A stretch of 18,582 nucleotides of DNA from Oehlia diaphana (GCA_003833135.1 QZLH01000360.1:34944-53525), one strand, 5' to 3'. Positions 10,205 to 18,582 are shown, numbered from the stretch's first letter. Translations and numbers: made by a program. Notes: generated by a model not told the origin, from the letters alone.

Positions 10205-10352
10205 GTTCTGGCTCTTACTAGTCACTTATCTAGGAAGTAATTACAACCAATTCTTACACAAATATAATAAGAGTATATATGTATAATACAATACTAAATA
10301 GGATTAACTGTCAAGAACATCATGGGCAACTTGACTGTAGTAGAGCCAGAAC
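10205..10352. repeat. Short inverted-repeat (MITE-like) element
   Basis: A perfect 11-bp pair, GTTCTGGCTCT at 10205-10215 and AGAGCCAGAAC at 10342-10352, extends inward with TACTAGTC against GACTGTAGTA. The unit is 148 bp. No clear target duplication is visible. Confidence 0.5.
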
Positions 10353-10424
10353 AGTCAACAAATATCAAAATTTATAAAAGTAATGATTTTTGTAATCCTT
10401 AATGAAATTTATTTAACACAGAGC

Positions 10425-11220
10425 TATGGGTTCTAATATAAGACATATCCAAAGCCTACCTGATAATGGAATTAACATCATGAACTGTTTAGATATAAAA
10501 AAATTATGAATGCTTATTTCTTCATTTTATATTAATTAATTTTTACTTTTACTTTAGATTATAATGAAAATAAATTTAATTAGAAATTAATTAGTTACAT
10601 ATACAATCAACCCACTTTATAGGCACCTCCTCCTATATAAAAACTCCTTCTTAAAACACACATTTTTTGGTCCCAATTTTTTTATACATAAAATACCTTT
10701 TCTATAATCACTTATTACTTACACGTACAAATCACACCAATTGTCAGTCCCGTATTATAATAAAAATATATAAAATTCCCCCTGCATAAGCACATGAATC
10801 ACATGATTTAATAAAACAAACAATTAGGTATTTGTTATATAGTCTGCATTTTAAACAAAGAGAAAATGGTAATTCTCACAAATCAAAAAAGAAGAACATA
10901 TGATGTTCAAACTCGAATTGGGATGGAACAAAGTTAGCATTAATTTTCAACCCTTGGGTGAAGGTACTAGAATATTAGGAGTACATCTAAGTGCAAATGG
11001 TAGTAATTCTACAACCATCATGAAAATCAACAGTATAGCCAACTATACATCCTTTTTATTAGAAACAAAAAGCTCACATATGATCACGTGATATACATGA
11101 TCAACAAAGTCATAATTCCATATATAGAATAGTACTAGCTCAATGCAACAGTGAGAAAGTTGTTTAAAAACTCCTTTCCTAGAAATACTTACAATTCTGT
11201 AATTCATAGTACTATATAAC
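10425..11220 (+). pseudogene. LINE-type reverse transcriptase, decayed fragments
   Basis: Three pieces of a non-LTR retrotransposon reverse transcriptase lie in order. LWVLI then DISKAY (10442-10459) is motif A with its first catalytic aspartate. The frame at 10900-11091 contains LELGWNKVSINFQPLGEG and TRILGVHLSANG, which resembles the segment after the YADD motif in these elements. A shifted frame from about 11072 gives LTYDHVIYMINKVIIPYIE, then after stops LFKNSFPRNTYNSVIH, a thumb-like region. Motifs B and C expected between 10460 and 10890 are missing, replaced by A/T-rich DNA. Frameshifts and stops show the element is dead. The resemblance comes from recall of glomeromycete LINE proteins, not from a search. 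Confidence 0.65.
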
Positions 11221-12226
11221 CTCATATTATTAATATTTTTGATAACCAATTAAAAGTGCAATCTTCATTATTTCTTGCATAAGCTAATTCACCTCATACT
11301 TCTAACATAATCAATTTCTTACGTTACTTTCTCAACGACAAAATAATTTTTATCTTCAAATAGTTTTGATTTTTTCTCTTTATTTGATTATCCTTTAAAA
11401 TATTTTACATGTTTAAAAAGTCCTTTCATTTTTTTTAGATACTAAAATATTTCTTTATCTACTAATTTTAAATTCTTAGTTAAGGGGAAATTTTTCCTGA
11501 CTCTCATTATATGGGCCTTTTGCAATAGAAAGGGGAGAAACTGTCAGAAAAACCAAAATTGAGTTGATAGCAGATTCAGATATATTTTGGCTTGGGAACA
11601 TATTTAACAAATAAAAGTATGTCAAGTTTCATAATAAAATTTCAAGAAAATGCAAGAAAAGTGTGATTATTTATAGATTACTATAAATTACTTAGTTAAT
11701 GAGTCAATGCAAATTGTGCTATTGCACGCCAATGTGGACAGATTGGTATTATTTTACATAAATAAATTTAACACTAAATACATGGTTTACAACTAATAAT
11801 GACAAATTTATAAATATTTAAAATTTCAATATAATTAGCATTAAAGCTACTTAAGCTTTTTGCTATATTAGGAAATAACTATAAATTTACAATAACAATT
11901 TAATAAATATACTATAAGATTGCAAACTAAATATGCATTAATAAGTATAGATGGTTCTTTATTATAATTTTTTTTTATTGTAAGCTAATAGAAATTAAGG
12001 AATTCCTATCATAAATTTTTTTTGCTTAAACAATACCAAATTTTTATATTAACAATTTATTATTATTTATAAAGATTACTTCATTTAAAAATTTTTGCTT
12101 AATGAAATAACTTTAATGTCATCAGCTCTTGAAAATGTGAATAAAAAGTATTAAATTATTGATCTTGATTTCATAAGTTGATAATTTACATTTAATAACT
12201 AGATAAGTTACAAAAAAATTTGATTT
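11221..12226. other. Intergenic, nothing recognised
   Basis: A/T-rich DNA with no frame above about 25 codons that looks coding. No repeat above background was seen. Confidence 0.45.
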
Positions 12227-12438
12227 ATTTAAATTACAAACTAAAGAACATGTAAATATTTTACTACTACTCTAATCTCAGTGTTTAAATAATCCTAAAT
12301 AAAATAAAAAAAGAGAATATATATATATAATATTTGGATAAGATATAATAAAAGGAGTTATTTAAATTACAAACTAAGAAACATGCAAATATTTTACTAA
12401 TCTAGCTTTAGTGTTTAAATAAATCTAAAAAGAATAAA
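12227..12438. repeat. Direct repeat pair, about 80 bp, downstream of the kinase gene
   Basis: Copies lie at about 12227-12308 and 12360-12438. Both start ATTTAAATTACAAACTAA, then (A)GAAACATG-like sequence, AAATATTTTACTA and AGTGTTTAAATAA. They are separated by about 50 bp with an AT microsatellite. This lies in the 3' flank of the kinase gene. Confidence 0.6.
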
Positions 12439-12523
12439 ATAAAGTTCAATTTCTGTAATTTCTGTTGAATGCATGATATCAAATATCAACTACTTAAGAT
12501 TTATTAAAAACACAATTGATTAG

Positions 12524-15500
12524 TTAATTTTCATCTGTTTTAATATATAAATAATCAAATAAATAAAATTAGCTTCATATAAATAATTTGCAAAAATTAA
12601 TTTCTCATATATATTATATAACATACCTAATGACTTCAAATCTTTAACTATATAATCATTCAAGTTATCACTTACTAGCACTTCATTCACATTTACGCTA
12701 GCTTGTGAATCTTCAGGCTTCAAATCTTTAATTATATAATCATTCAAATTATCACTTACTAACAATTCATTCACATTTACACTAGTTTGTGAATCTTCAG
12801 TTTCAAGACTTTCATTCAATTTTTTACTATTGAAATCAAGTAAGCGACTTATATAATATGCTTGTGGATGGGATTTAGTATCAAGATCATTATGCAAAAT
12901 TGGTGCATTTATAAATTCCATAACATTGTGTTTTAATTCTTCATTAATATCTTTGATTTCCTTTTCAAAAGGAAGATAAATCCATTCTTCAATAATATTT
13001 AAAACTTCTTCAGAAGTTGGCCTTTTTAATGGATCTTCATTCCAACACTTTTTCATCAAATCTACATAACATTGTGGAGTATTTTGAATAATTTCAGGAC
13101 GTTCACCTTTACAAATACTTAAACTAAGTTGAATATCATGTTCTCTATTACTAAATGGTGGTACTCCAGATGTAAATTCCCACATGATCATAGAAAAACT
13201 ATATATATCACTAGCTGGTGTATATGATCTGCCTCTTAAAATTTCAGGTGCCATAAATGGTACAACACCATAAATATCATCTTTTTCCAAAAATGATTTT
13301 GCAGGTCGACATAATCCTAAATCACTAATATAAATTTTATCTTCATTTATAACATTATGATTTAAAATATTACCATCATGAAAATCACAATGAATAAGAT
13401 TTTGTTTATGTATCTTATCAAGACCAGAAATAATATCATATAACATATGTAATTTTTGTTTCCAATCATTTTTGATTATTTTTGTTAAATTTCCTCTTAA
13501 ATTACCTTTGTTTGCATAATCCAATACAACCATATAATTCAAAGTATCTGGATTTCTTGTAAATCCATAAAATTTAATAATATCATTTGAATCTAAAAAA
13601 CTTTCATGAAATCTCCACTATAAATTAAATAATAATAATACATTAGAATAAAATAAATTAAAAAATTTTTTTTTAAAAAGAAATAAATAATAATAAATTA
13701 TCATACTTCATTTAAAAATTCATTTAAATTGTCATTTAAATTTTCATGACATTTAAGAACCACATCACTATTTACATCATTATTACCTAACCAAATAGCT
13801 TTATATATAACACCAAATCCTCCTTTATCAAGATATTCAACATTTTTAAATTTATTATAAGGAATCCATTTTAATCTTTTTTCAGAAATAAATTCATCAA
13901 TAATTGTATTTCCACTTTTTCCGAATCTATATAAATTTGAATATGTTGAAGTTTAAATTGTTTAAATTAAATATTATATAAAATTTAAAATTAAAAAAAC
14001 AATGATAATAATGATATCATACTTACTCTAAAATTTAATTGGGATTTAATAGTCGAATATATATAAACTTAGTTTTTGTATAAATATACATTTATAATAA
14101 CCCATAATTAATAACTTACCAACTAAAGTAACAAATAAAGAATTCAGTTAGCTAAAAATATAACTGAAATAAACATTATATAAGCCCTGTTCAATTCAAG
14201 ATCGTATCGCTCAAATCAGAAAAAAAATTAACCGGTCAAACTGCAGTTACAAATGTATAGCTCGATCGGATCATAAACAATAAATATGGTAGGCCGCTGG
14301 CACGCGTCACGTTAGTTTATCAAAATTGATCAGAGGCGAACACCTGTTTTCGTGGATCGGTTTGACTGACCGCTGATCAATGATCGTTTTTGTAATCAAT
14401 CATTTAGGGGCAACATTTTGCGATCAATCCGATCCGATCTAGAATTGAACAGGGCTATAATAAACAATGAAAATAACTAATGACTCACATGCTATAGCAA
14501 TATTATTAAATAAAAGAATTTAGTTAGTTTAAATTGTATGTATAAATATGTAATAATAGAATTAAATGAATAATTTGTAACTTACAATCTATTTAATAAA
14601 GAAATTAGTTAGTTCAGATTAATGTAAATAAGTAATAATAAAATTAAATAACTCACCTCCTATATTATTAAATATTAAAGAATTTAATTAGTTAATATAC
14701 ATATAAATATATTATAATATGTAATAACAAAATTCAATAAATAACTTATAACCTACCAACTAAAGGAAATTACCAAATAATTTTTAATAAAAGAATTTTG
14801 TTTAATTTAGATTATATGCAAATATTATATGAATATGCGATAGAATTAAATAAATAACTTATAACTTACTAACTAAAAGAAATCACCAAAAATAAAGAAT
14901 TAATTAGTTCAAATTATGCAAATATATTTTTATAAAGGTGTGATAATAGAATTAAATAAATAACTTACGAGCTATATTAAACAATTTTTTAAATAAAGAA
15001 TTTAGTCAGTCAAAAAATTAAACGCAAATAATATGACAATAGAAATAAAAAAACTTACTCCCTATATTATTAATTTTTTTTTAATATAGAATTTGGTTAG
15101 CTCAACTTATATACAATATTATATAAATATGTAATAATAAATAACTTACCCCCTATATTATTAAATATTTTTAAATAAAGAATTTAGTTAGCTCAAATTA
15201 TTTATAATATGTAATAATAAAATTAAATATATAACTTGTAACTTACCAACTAAAGAAATTATAATCAAACAGTTTTTTAAATAAAAAATTAGTTAGTTTA
15301 AATTATATGCGAATATTATTTAATTATGTAATAATCTAAATAACTTACGAACTATATTAAATAAAATAATTTTAAATAAAGAATTTAGTTAGTCTAAATT
15401 ATATATAAATGTTATAATAATAAATTAAATAAATAACTTACTCCCTATATTATTAAATAATTTTTTTAAATAAGAAGTTTTAGTTGTAATTACATATAAA

Positions 15501-17611
15501 TATTATATAAATAAATTAAATAAATAACTTACTTCCTGCGTTATTAAATAATTTTTTTAAATAAAGAATAATTAGTTTAAATTATATATATATATTATAT
15601 AAATATGTAATAATAAAATTAAATAATTAACTCACCCCCTATATTATTAATAATTTAGAATTATGTTAGTCTAAATTATATGCACGTATTTTATAAATAT
15701 GCAATAATAGAATTAAACAAATAACTTACGAACTATATTATTAAATAATAAAGAACTTAGTTAGTTAAATCGTATATAAATATTGTATGAATATGTAATA
15801 ATAGAATAAAATAAGTAACTTACGAGCTATATTATTAAATAATTTTCAAATAAAGAATTGTTAGATTGTATTATATGTAAAATTATATATATAATAATGG
15901 AATTAAATAAATAACTTACACACTATATTATTAAACGAATCAAGAATTTAATTAGTTAAAATTATATTAATTATTATATATATCAAAATTAAGTAAAAAT
16001 AACTTACGAGCTATATATTATTAATAATTGTTAAATTATATGTAAGTATCTTATAAATATGTAATAATAGAATTAAATAAGTAACTTATAACTTACGTTC
16101 TAAATAATTTACAGATAATTTTTTAAATAAAAAAATTTAATTAGTTTAAATTATATGCAAATATATTACAATATGTAATAATAGAATTAAGTAAATAACT
16201 TACGAACTATATTATTGAATAATTTGTTTAAATAAAGAATATAGTTAGTTCAATTATGTGTAAATATTATACAAATTCGTAATAATAAAAAACTTACGAA
16301 CTATATTATTAAACAAATAAAAATTTAGTTAGTTAAATTATCGTTATATGCATATATATTTTTTAATATAAATAATGGAATTAAATAACTTACGGACTAT
16401 ATTATAGTGTAATTAAGAATTTAGTTAATTTAAATTATATGTAAATATATTATAAATATATAATAATATAATTAAACAAATAACTTACCAACTATATTAA
16501 TAAATGATTTTTTGAATAAAGAATTTAGTTAGTGTAATCTATATATAAATATGTAATAATAGAATTAAATAAATAACTTACGCTCTATATTATTAAATAA
16601 ATTTTTAAATGTTAGTTCAAATTATTATAAATATTATATAAGTAATAATGAAATTAAATAAATAACTTACTCCCTATATATTTAATAAATAAAGAATTTG
16701 ATTAGTTCAAATTATATGAAAATATGCAATAATAGAATTAAATATATAACTTATAACTTACGTTCTAAATAAATCACCAATTTTTTAAATAGAAAATTTA
16801 TTAGTTTAAAACTATATGTAATTACTATATTAATAAAATTTAGTAAATTACTTATAACTTACCAACTAAAGAATTTACCAAATAATTTCAAATAAAAGAT
16901 CTTAGTTAGTTTAAATTATATAAATAATAGAAATAGTTGATAACATATAACTTACACCCTGTAGTATTATTAATTATTTAATTAGTTAAATATAAGCATA
17001 ATATAAAACATACTGTAAATTAAATTATCACTTACAATCTAGTTATTTAAATGAAAATATATAATTAGTTGAGTTGTATAAAATATTAAACAAATAAATA
17101 TAATACCAATAATTATTGTAACCTACCAGCTGTAATATAATTGATTATTAATAATTATTAATTATTTAAACAAAAATTTAGATATTTCAATATCATGTAA
17201 AATAAAGTAATAAAACTAATGATTTAAATAATAAATAACTTACCAACTATAGTATTATTAATTATTAAATGAATTATTTAATTATATGAAATATAACAAA
17301 AATAAGTTAATTCCGTTATTATTCAATTATAAGATAACTATTAACTTACGAGCTAAATTATTTAATATAATATTATTATAAAAACATAGTTAGTTTAAAT
17401 TAATGTAAAAGTTACATTATTATAATTATGGTAATATTATAAATCATTTACAGATAATTTTTATTTATATATTTTATATTGTTAAATAACATTAAATTAC
17501 CTTTAGATTTCTTGGTACTATTTGAAACTGTTGAAATTTGATTAAAATTTCAGAATAATGCTATTTTGTATTAAATGTTTATGTATTGTGCCTTTTACCT
17601 TTGTGAGCCAT
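12524..17611 (-). CDS. TKL-like protein kinase with an array of 3-nt microexons
   Basis: The proposed model has 38 exons: 17599-17611 (ATG), 17501-17527, 32 exons of 3 nt from 17350-17352 to 14120-14122, the single base 14027, then 13707-13926, 12627-13617 and 12524-12534. All introns are GT-AG. The sum is 1359 nt, an open frame of 452 codons plus stop. The N-terminus reads MAHKVSNSTKKSK, then the microexon part, then E46 and FGKSGNTIIDEFI. The kinase domain is at about 75-331: glycine loop GGFGVIYK (81-88), lysine K104, catalytic HCDFHDGN (195-202, in place of HRDxxxxN), DLG (218-220, in place of DFG), APE (242-244) and RP (318-319). A 28-residue direct repeat follows (393-420, 421-448). The domain is complete, so activity is likely; the substrate is unknown. 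The kinase exons are near certain. The last intron (12535-12626) and everything upstream of 13926 are inferred. Without the last intron the protein ends at 12520 with 35 different residues. The N-terminal exon model has about 0.65 confidence. Confidence 0.85.
12631..12798 (-). repeat. Tandem 84-bp coding duplication in the kinase tail
   Basis: Two head-to-tail units, 12715-12798 and 12631-12714, each encode 28 residues of the type EDSQxSVNVNE, xLVSDNLNDYI, then xKDLK. The only visible amino-acid differences are Thr/Ala, Leu/Val, Ile/Val and the last residue, so the duplication is recent. Confidence 0.9.
14027..14027 (-). other. Proposed 1-nt microexon
   Basis: The minus strand reads TTTTAG, A, GTAAGTATGA. 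The A is the only base between a good acceptor and a strong donor. The flanking introns would be 92 bp (14028-14119) and 100 bp (13927-14026), the same size as the rest of the array. The last 3-nt exon leaves one base of a codon (G), and the kinase exon at 13926 needs two bases before its first A. This single A closes the gap and gives GAA (Glu46). Splicing without it would throw the kinase out of frame. The only other acceptor nearby would give a 41-nt exon with the wrong phase. Confidence 0.5.
14120..17352 (-). repeat. Array of 32 one-codon microexons in homologous introns
   Basis: On the minus strand every unit reads AG, three variable bases, then a donor (27 GTAAGT, 3 GTGAGT, 2 GTAGGT). 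Many introns have an AACTAACTAA branch-point motif about 40 nt before the next AG. Intron lengths are 68-114 bp except one of 366 bp that holds a MITE. Lowest + strand base and triplet in coding order: 17350 CTC, 17244 TTG, 17127 CTG, 17036 ATT, 16956 GGT, 16863 TTG, 16762 AAC, 16671 GGA, 16582 AGC, 16489 TTG, 16394 TCC, 16298 TTC, 16204 TTC, 16097 AAC, 16008 CTC, 15920 TGT, 15824 CTC, 15730 TTC, 15636 GGG, 15533 GAA, 15442 GGA, 15349 TTC, 15247 TTG, 15150 GGG, 15059 GGA, 14969 CTC, 14870 TTA, 14757 TTG, 14657 GAG, 14586 ATT, 14489 CAT, 14120 TTG. The phase set by the upstream exons (one base carried over) gives ALADWFERKLVL (residues 14-25) through RILGGTLIGDSF (34-45) without a stop. The other frame compatible with no stop is more hydrophobic but does not fit the neighbours' phase; the third has stops. 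Confidence 0.75.
14183..14456. mobile_element. MITE inside a microexon-array intron
   Basis: The element is 274 bp with 27-bp terminal inverted repeats having two mismatches; the first 15 bases AGCCCTGTTCAATTC are identical at both ends. It is much richer in G/C than the DNA around it and has repeated GATCGGATC-like motifs near the ends. The flanks share TATAA (if the termini are GCCCTG) or ATA (if AGCCCTG). A 3-bp duplication would suggest a PIF/Harbinger-like element, but this is not settled. It lengthens the intron between the triplets at 14489 and 14120 to 366 bp; without it that intron would be about 90 bp, the normal size. Confidence 0.85.
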
Positions 17612-17749
17612 TATTATCAAAAATTTCTCCCTATCCGAAAAAAAAAGAATGCAAATATTTTTTTGTTTACCAGGCAATAATATTTATGCAAAAATGCATA
17701 TGTTGATAAATGCTGCATGTACAACAAATAAAGCTGAAGCCACATTGTT
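17612..17749 (-). promoter_or_regulatory. Short 5' flank of the kinase gene
   Basis: Only 138 bp separate the proposed ATG from the MITE at 17750. A TATA-like CATAAATA lies at 17681-17688, about 70 bp upstream of the ATG. The context AATAATAATGG at the start codon is purine at -3 and G at +4. The promoter is assigned only from its position. Confidence 0.35.
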
Positions 17750-18129
17750 TAGAGATGCGATCCGAAATCTGTCTATCCGGATAATCCGCCTTAAATCCGA
17801 TCCGAACCAGATAACGGATAATTTTCTGCCGTCACGGATAAATCCGGATAAATCCGCTAGATAACTTTATCCGTTATTACCCACTGTATATATATATATA
17901 TATATATATACTATATAATTAGAGAAACAATACTGTTCAAAAAATCGCAACATCCGAGTCACGTGATTTAATGCCGGCCGGCTCTACCAATGTTCCGGAT
18001 TGATTTCGGATATTCAGATATCCGCAATCGGGATATACGATAGTACAATTTTATACAACACGGATATCTGATAAATTTGTTAGTTTTCAATCCGCGACGG
18101 ATTATCTATAGATATCCGACGCATCTCTA
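17750..18129. mobile_element. Second hAT-like MITE, upstream of the kinase gene
   Basis: The element is 380 bp with terminal inverted repeats TAGAGATGCG at the left and CGCATCTCTA at the right. The flanks are ACATTGTT and TCATTGTG, an 8-bp duplication with a mismatch at each end (six central bases CATTGT identical). The TAGAG terminus and 8-bp duplication fit hAT. Subterminal regions are packed with ATCCG/CGGAT motifs, probable transposase-binding repeats, and a (TA)12 microsatellite lies at 17887-17910. It has no transposase; the frame at 17649-17864 that runs into it is not a gene. Confidence 0.8.
17887..17910. repeat. (TA)12 microsatellite
   Basis: An uninterrupted TA dinucleotide run inside the second MITE. 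Confidence 0.9.
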
Positions 18130-18313
18130 TCATTGTGGCGCAGCCAGAATCACGAAACAGAGAAATATCATTAAGTAGAGGCTTATTTAGGTGATGAAGC
18201 TAAGCTTTGAATTTTATTTTTGATTTGTTTGATTTTTCCGCCTTAAAATGATCGACAATGATGATGATGTTAGTTAATAGTTACTATAATCAAGATCAGT
18301 ATTACCACTAAAA
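18130..18313. other. Intergenic, nothing recognised
   Basis: A short spacer between two MITEs. No frame or repeat of note. Confidence 0.4.
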
Positions 18314-18582
18314 TAGGGATGGCAACGGTCACGGTCATTAACCGGTTATGACCGGTCATGACCGTGACCGATATCGGTCGGTCAAAGACCTCTGACCGAC
18401 CGTTTGACCGACCGTTTAACCGATCCTGAAAACGTTTGCGAAACGTCTTTTAATATAAAATTTAATAAAAAAATGTTTCGCAAACGTTTTTTAATTATTT
18501 TAATAGAAAACGTTGCGTCAACGTTTTTTATTAAGTATTTCATAAAAAAAAAACGTTTCGCAAACGTTTTCAGGATCGGTTA
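18314..18582 (-). mobile_element. Second copy of the hAT MITE family, inverted and cut by the window end
   Basis: It begins with TAGGGATGGCAACGGTCACG, matching the reverse complement of the right end of the element at 955-1390. Then follow the GACCGACCGTTT repeats, the AAAACGTTTGCGAAA core motifs and CAGGATCGGTTA. Its subterminal repeat block is shorter than the corresponding block of the first copy. The base octamer before it is CACTAAAA; the partner duplication lies outside the window. Confidence 0.9.

Noticed and set aside
11043..11249. 68-codon minus-strand frame
   Set aside because: It is antisense to the LINE reverse transcriptase remains on the plus strand.
14028..14067. 41-nt exon from a CTAAG acceptor to the donor at 14026, in place of the 1-nt exon
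   Set aside because: Its length leaves phase 0 where the kinase exon needs two carried bases, so the kinase would be out of frame.
17010..17012. Extra triplet TAT between ACAG and GTTTTA
   Set aside because: GTTTTA is a poor donor, unlike all others, and using it would split a 77-bp intron into pieces too small to splice.
14120..17352. Reading each triplet as a whole codon (phase 0)
   Set aside because: It has no stop and gives a Leu/Phe/Gly-rich string, but it does not agree with the phase of the ATG exons or of the kinase exon.
14030..17450. CRISPR array or simple minisatellite
   Set aside because: The constant parts are splice signals, the variable part is exactly 3 nt and on the kinase strand, and the genome is eukaryotic. 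CRISPR spacers would be about 30 nt.
17649..17864. 71-codon plus-strand frame
   Set aside because: It runs across the boundary of the second hAT-like MITE and through its ATCCG repeats; it is antisense to the kinase promoter region.
1..18582. tRNA and rRNA genes
   Set aside because: No cloverleaf with A and B boxes and no conserved rRNA segment was recognised by eye; a covariance search was not possible.

Overview
The window looks like nuclear DNA of an arbuscular mycorrhizal fungus (Glomeromycotina, Rhizophagus-like). The evidence is very A/T-rich DNA, short GT-AG introns of about 70-110 bp with CTAAC branch points, and the gene families present: BTB-BACK-TLDc proteins, a Kelch-repeat protein with a C-terminal membrane anchor, a TKL-like kinase with HCDFHDGN and DLG motifs, LINE relics and many short non-autonomous DNA transposons. 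This assignment is an inference from family resemblance; no database search was possible.

Layout. 1-528: A/T-rich flank. 529-2506 (minus): a dead BTB-BACK-TLDc gene, broken by four one-base deletions and by a 436-bp hAT-type MITE (955-1390) with perfect 8-bp target duplications. 3334-4101 (plus): relic of a Kelch-transmembrane gene. 5062-6599 (plus): an intact two-exon BTB-BACK-TLDc paralogue, divergent from the dead copy. 6600-12500: gene-poor DNA with small inverted and direct repeats, a possible 32-codon ORF and a decayed LINE reverse transcriptase (10425-11220). 12524-17611 (minus): a protein kinase gene. 17750-18129: a second hAT-like MITE just upstream of that gene. 18314-18582: an inverted second copy of the first MITE family, cut by the window end.

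The main discovery candidate is the 5' half of the kinase gene. From 17352 down to 14120 the minus strand carries 32 successive exons of exactly 3 nt. Each is bounded by AG on the left and GTAAGT, GTGAGT or GTAGGT on the right, and they are separated by homologous introns mostly of 68-114 bp. A 1-nt exon at 14027 follows. Joined with a 13-nt ATG exon and a 27-nt exon upstream and the kinase exons downstream, they give one open frame of 1359 nt (452 codons plus stop) in 38 exons. In that model 32 residues of the N-terminus are encoded by one 3-nt exon each. The triplets vary and are about 47% G+C, while the splice signals around them are nearly fixed and the introns are extremely A/T-rich. Gene-prediction and read-mapping programs would normally miss exons this small, and the region would be dismissed as a minisatellite. 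The model rests on sequence only; cDNA reads would decide it.

Functionally, BTB-TLDc, Kelch-TM and kinase genes are large expanded families in these fungi and often lie among transposons. Nothing here suggests an operon-like cooperation between them.
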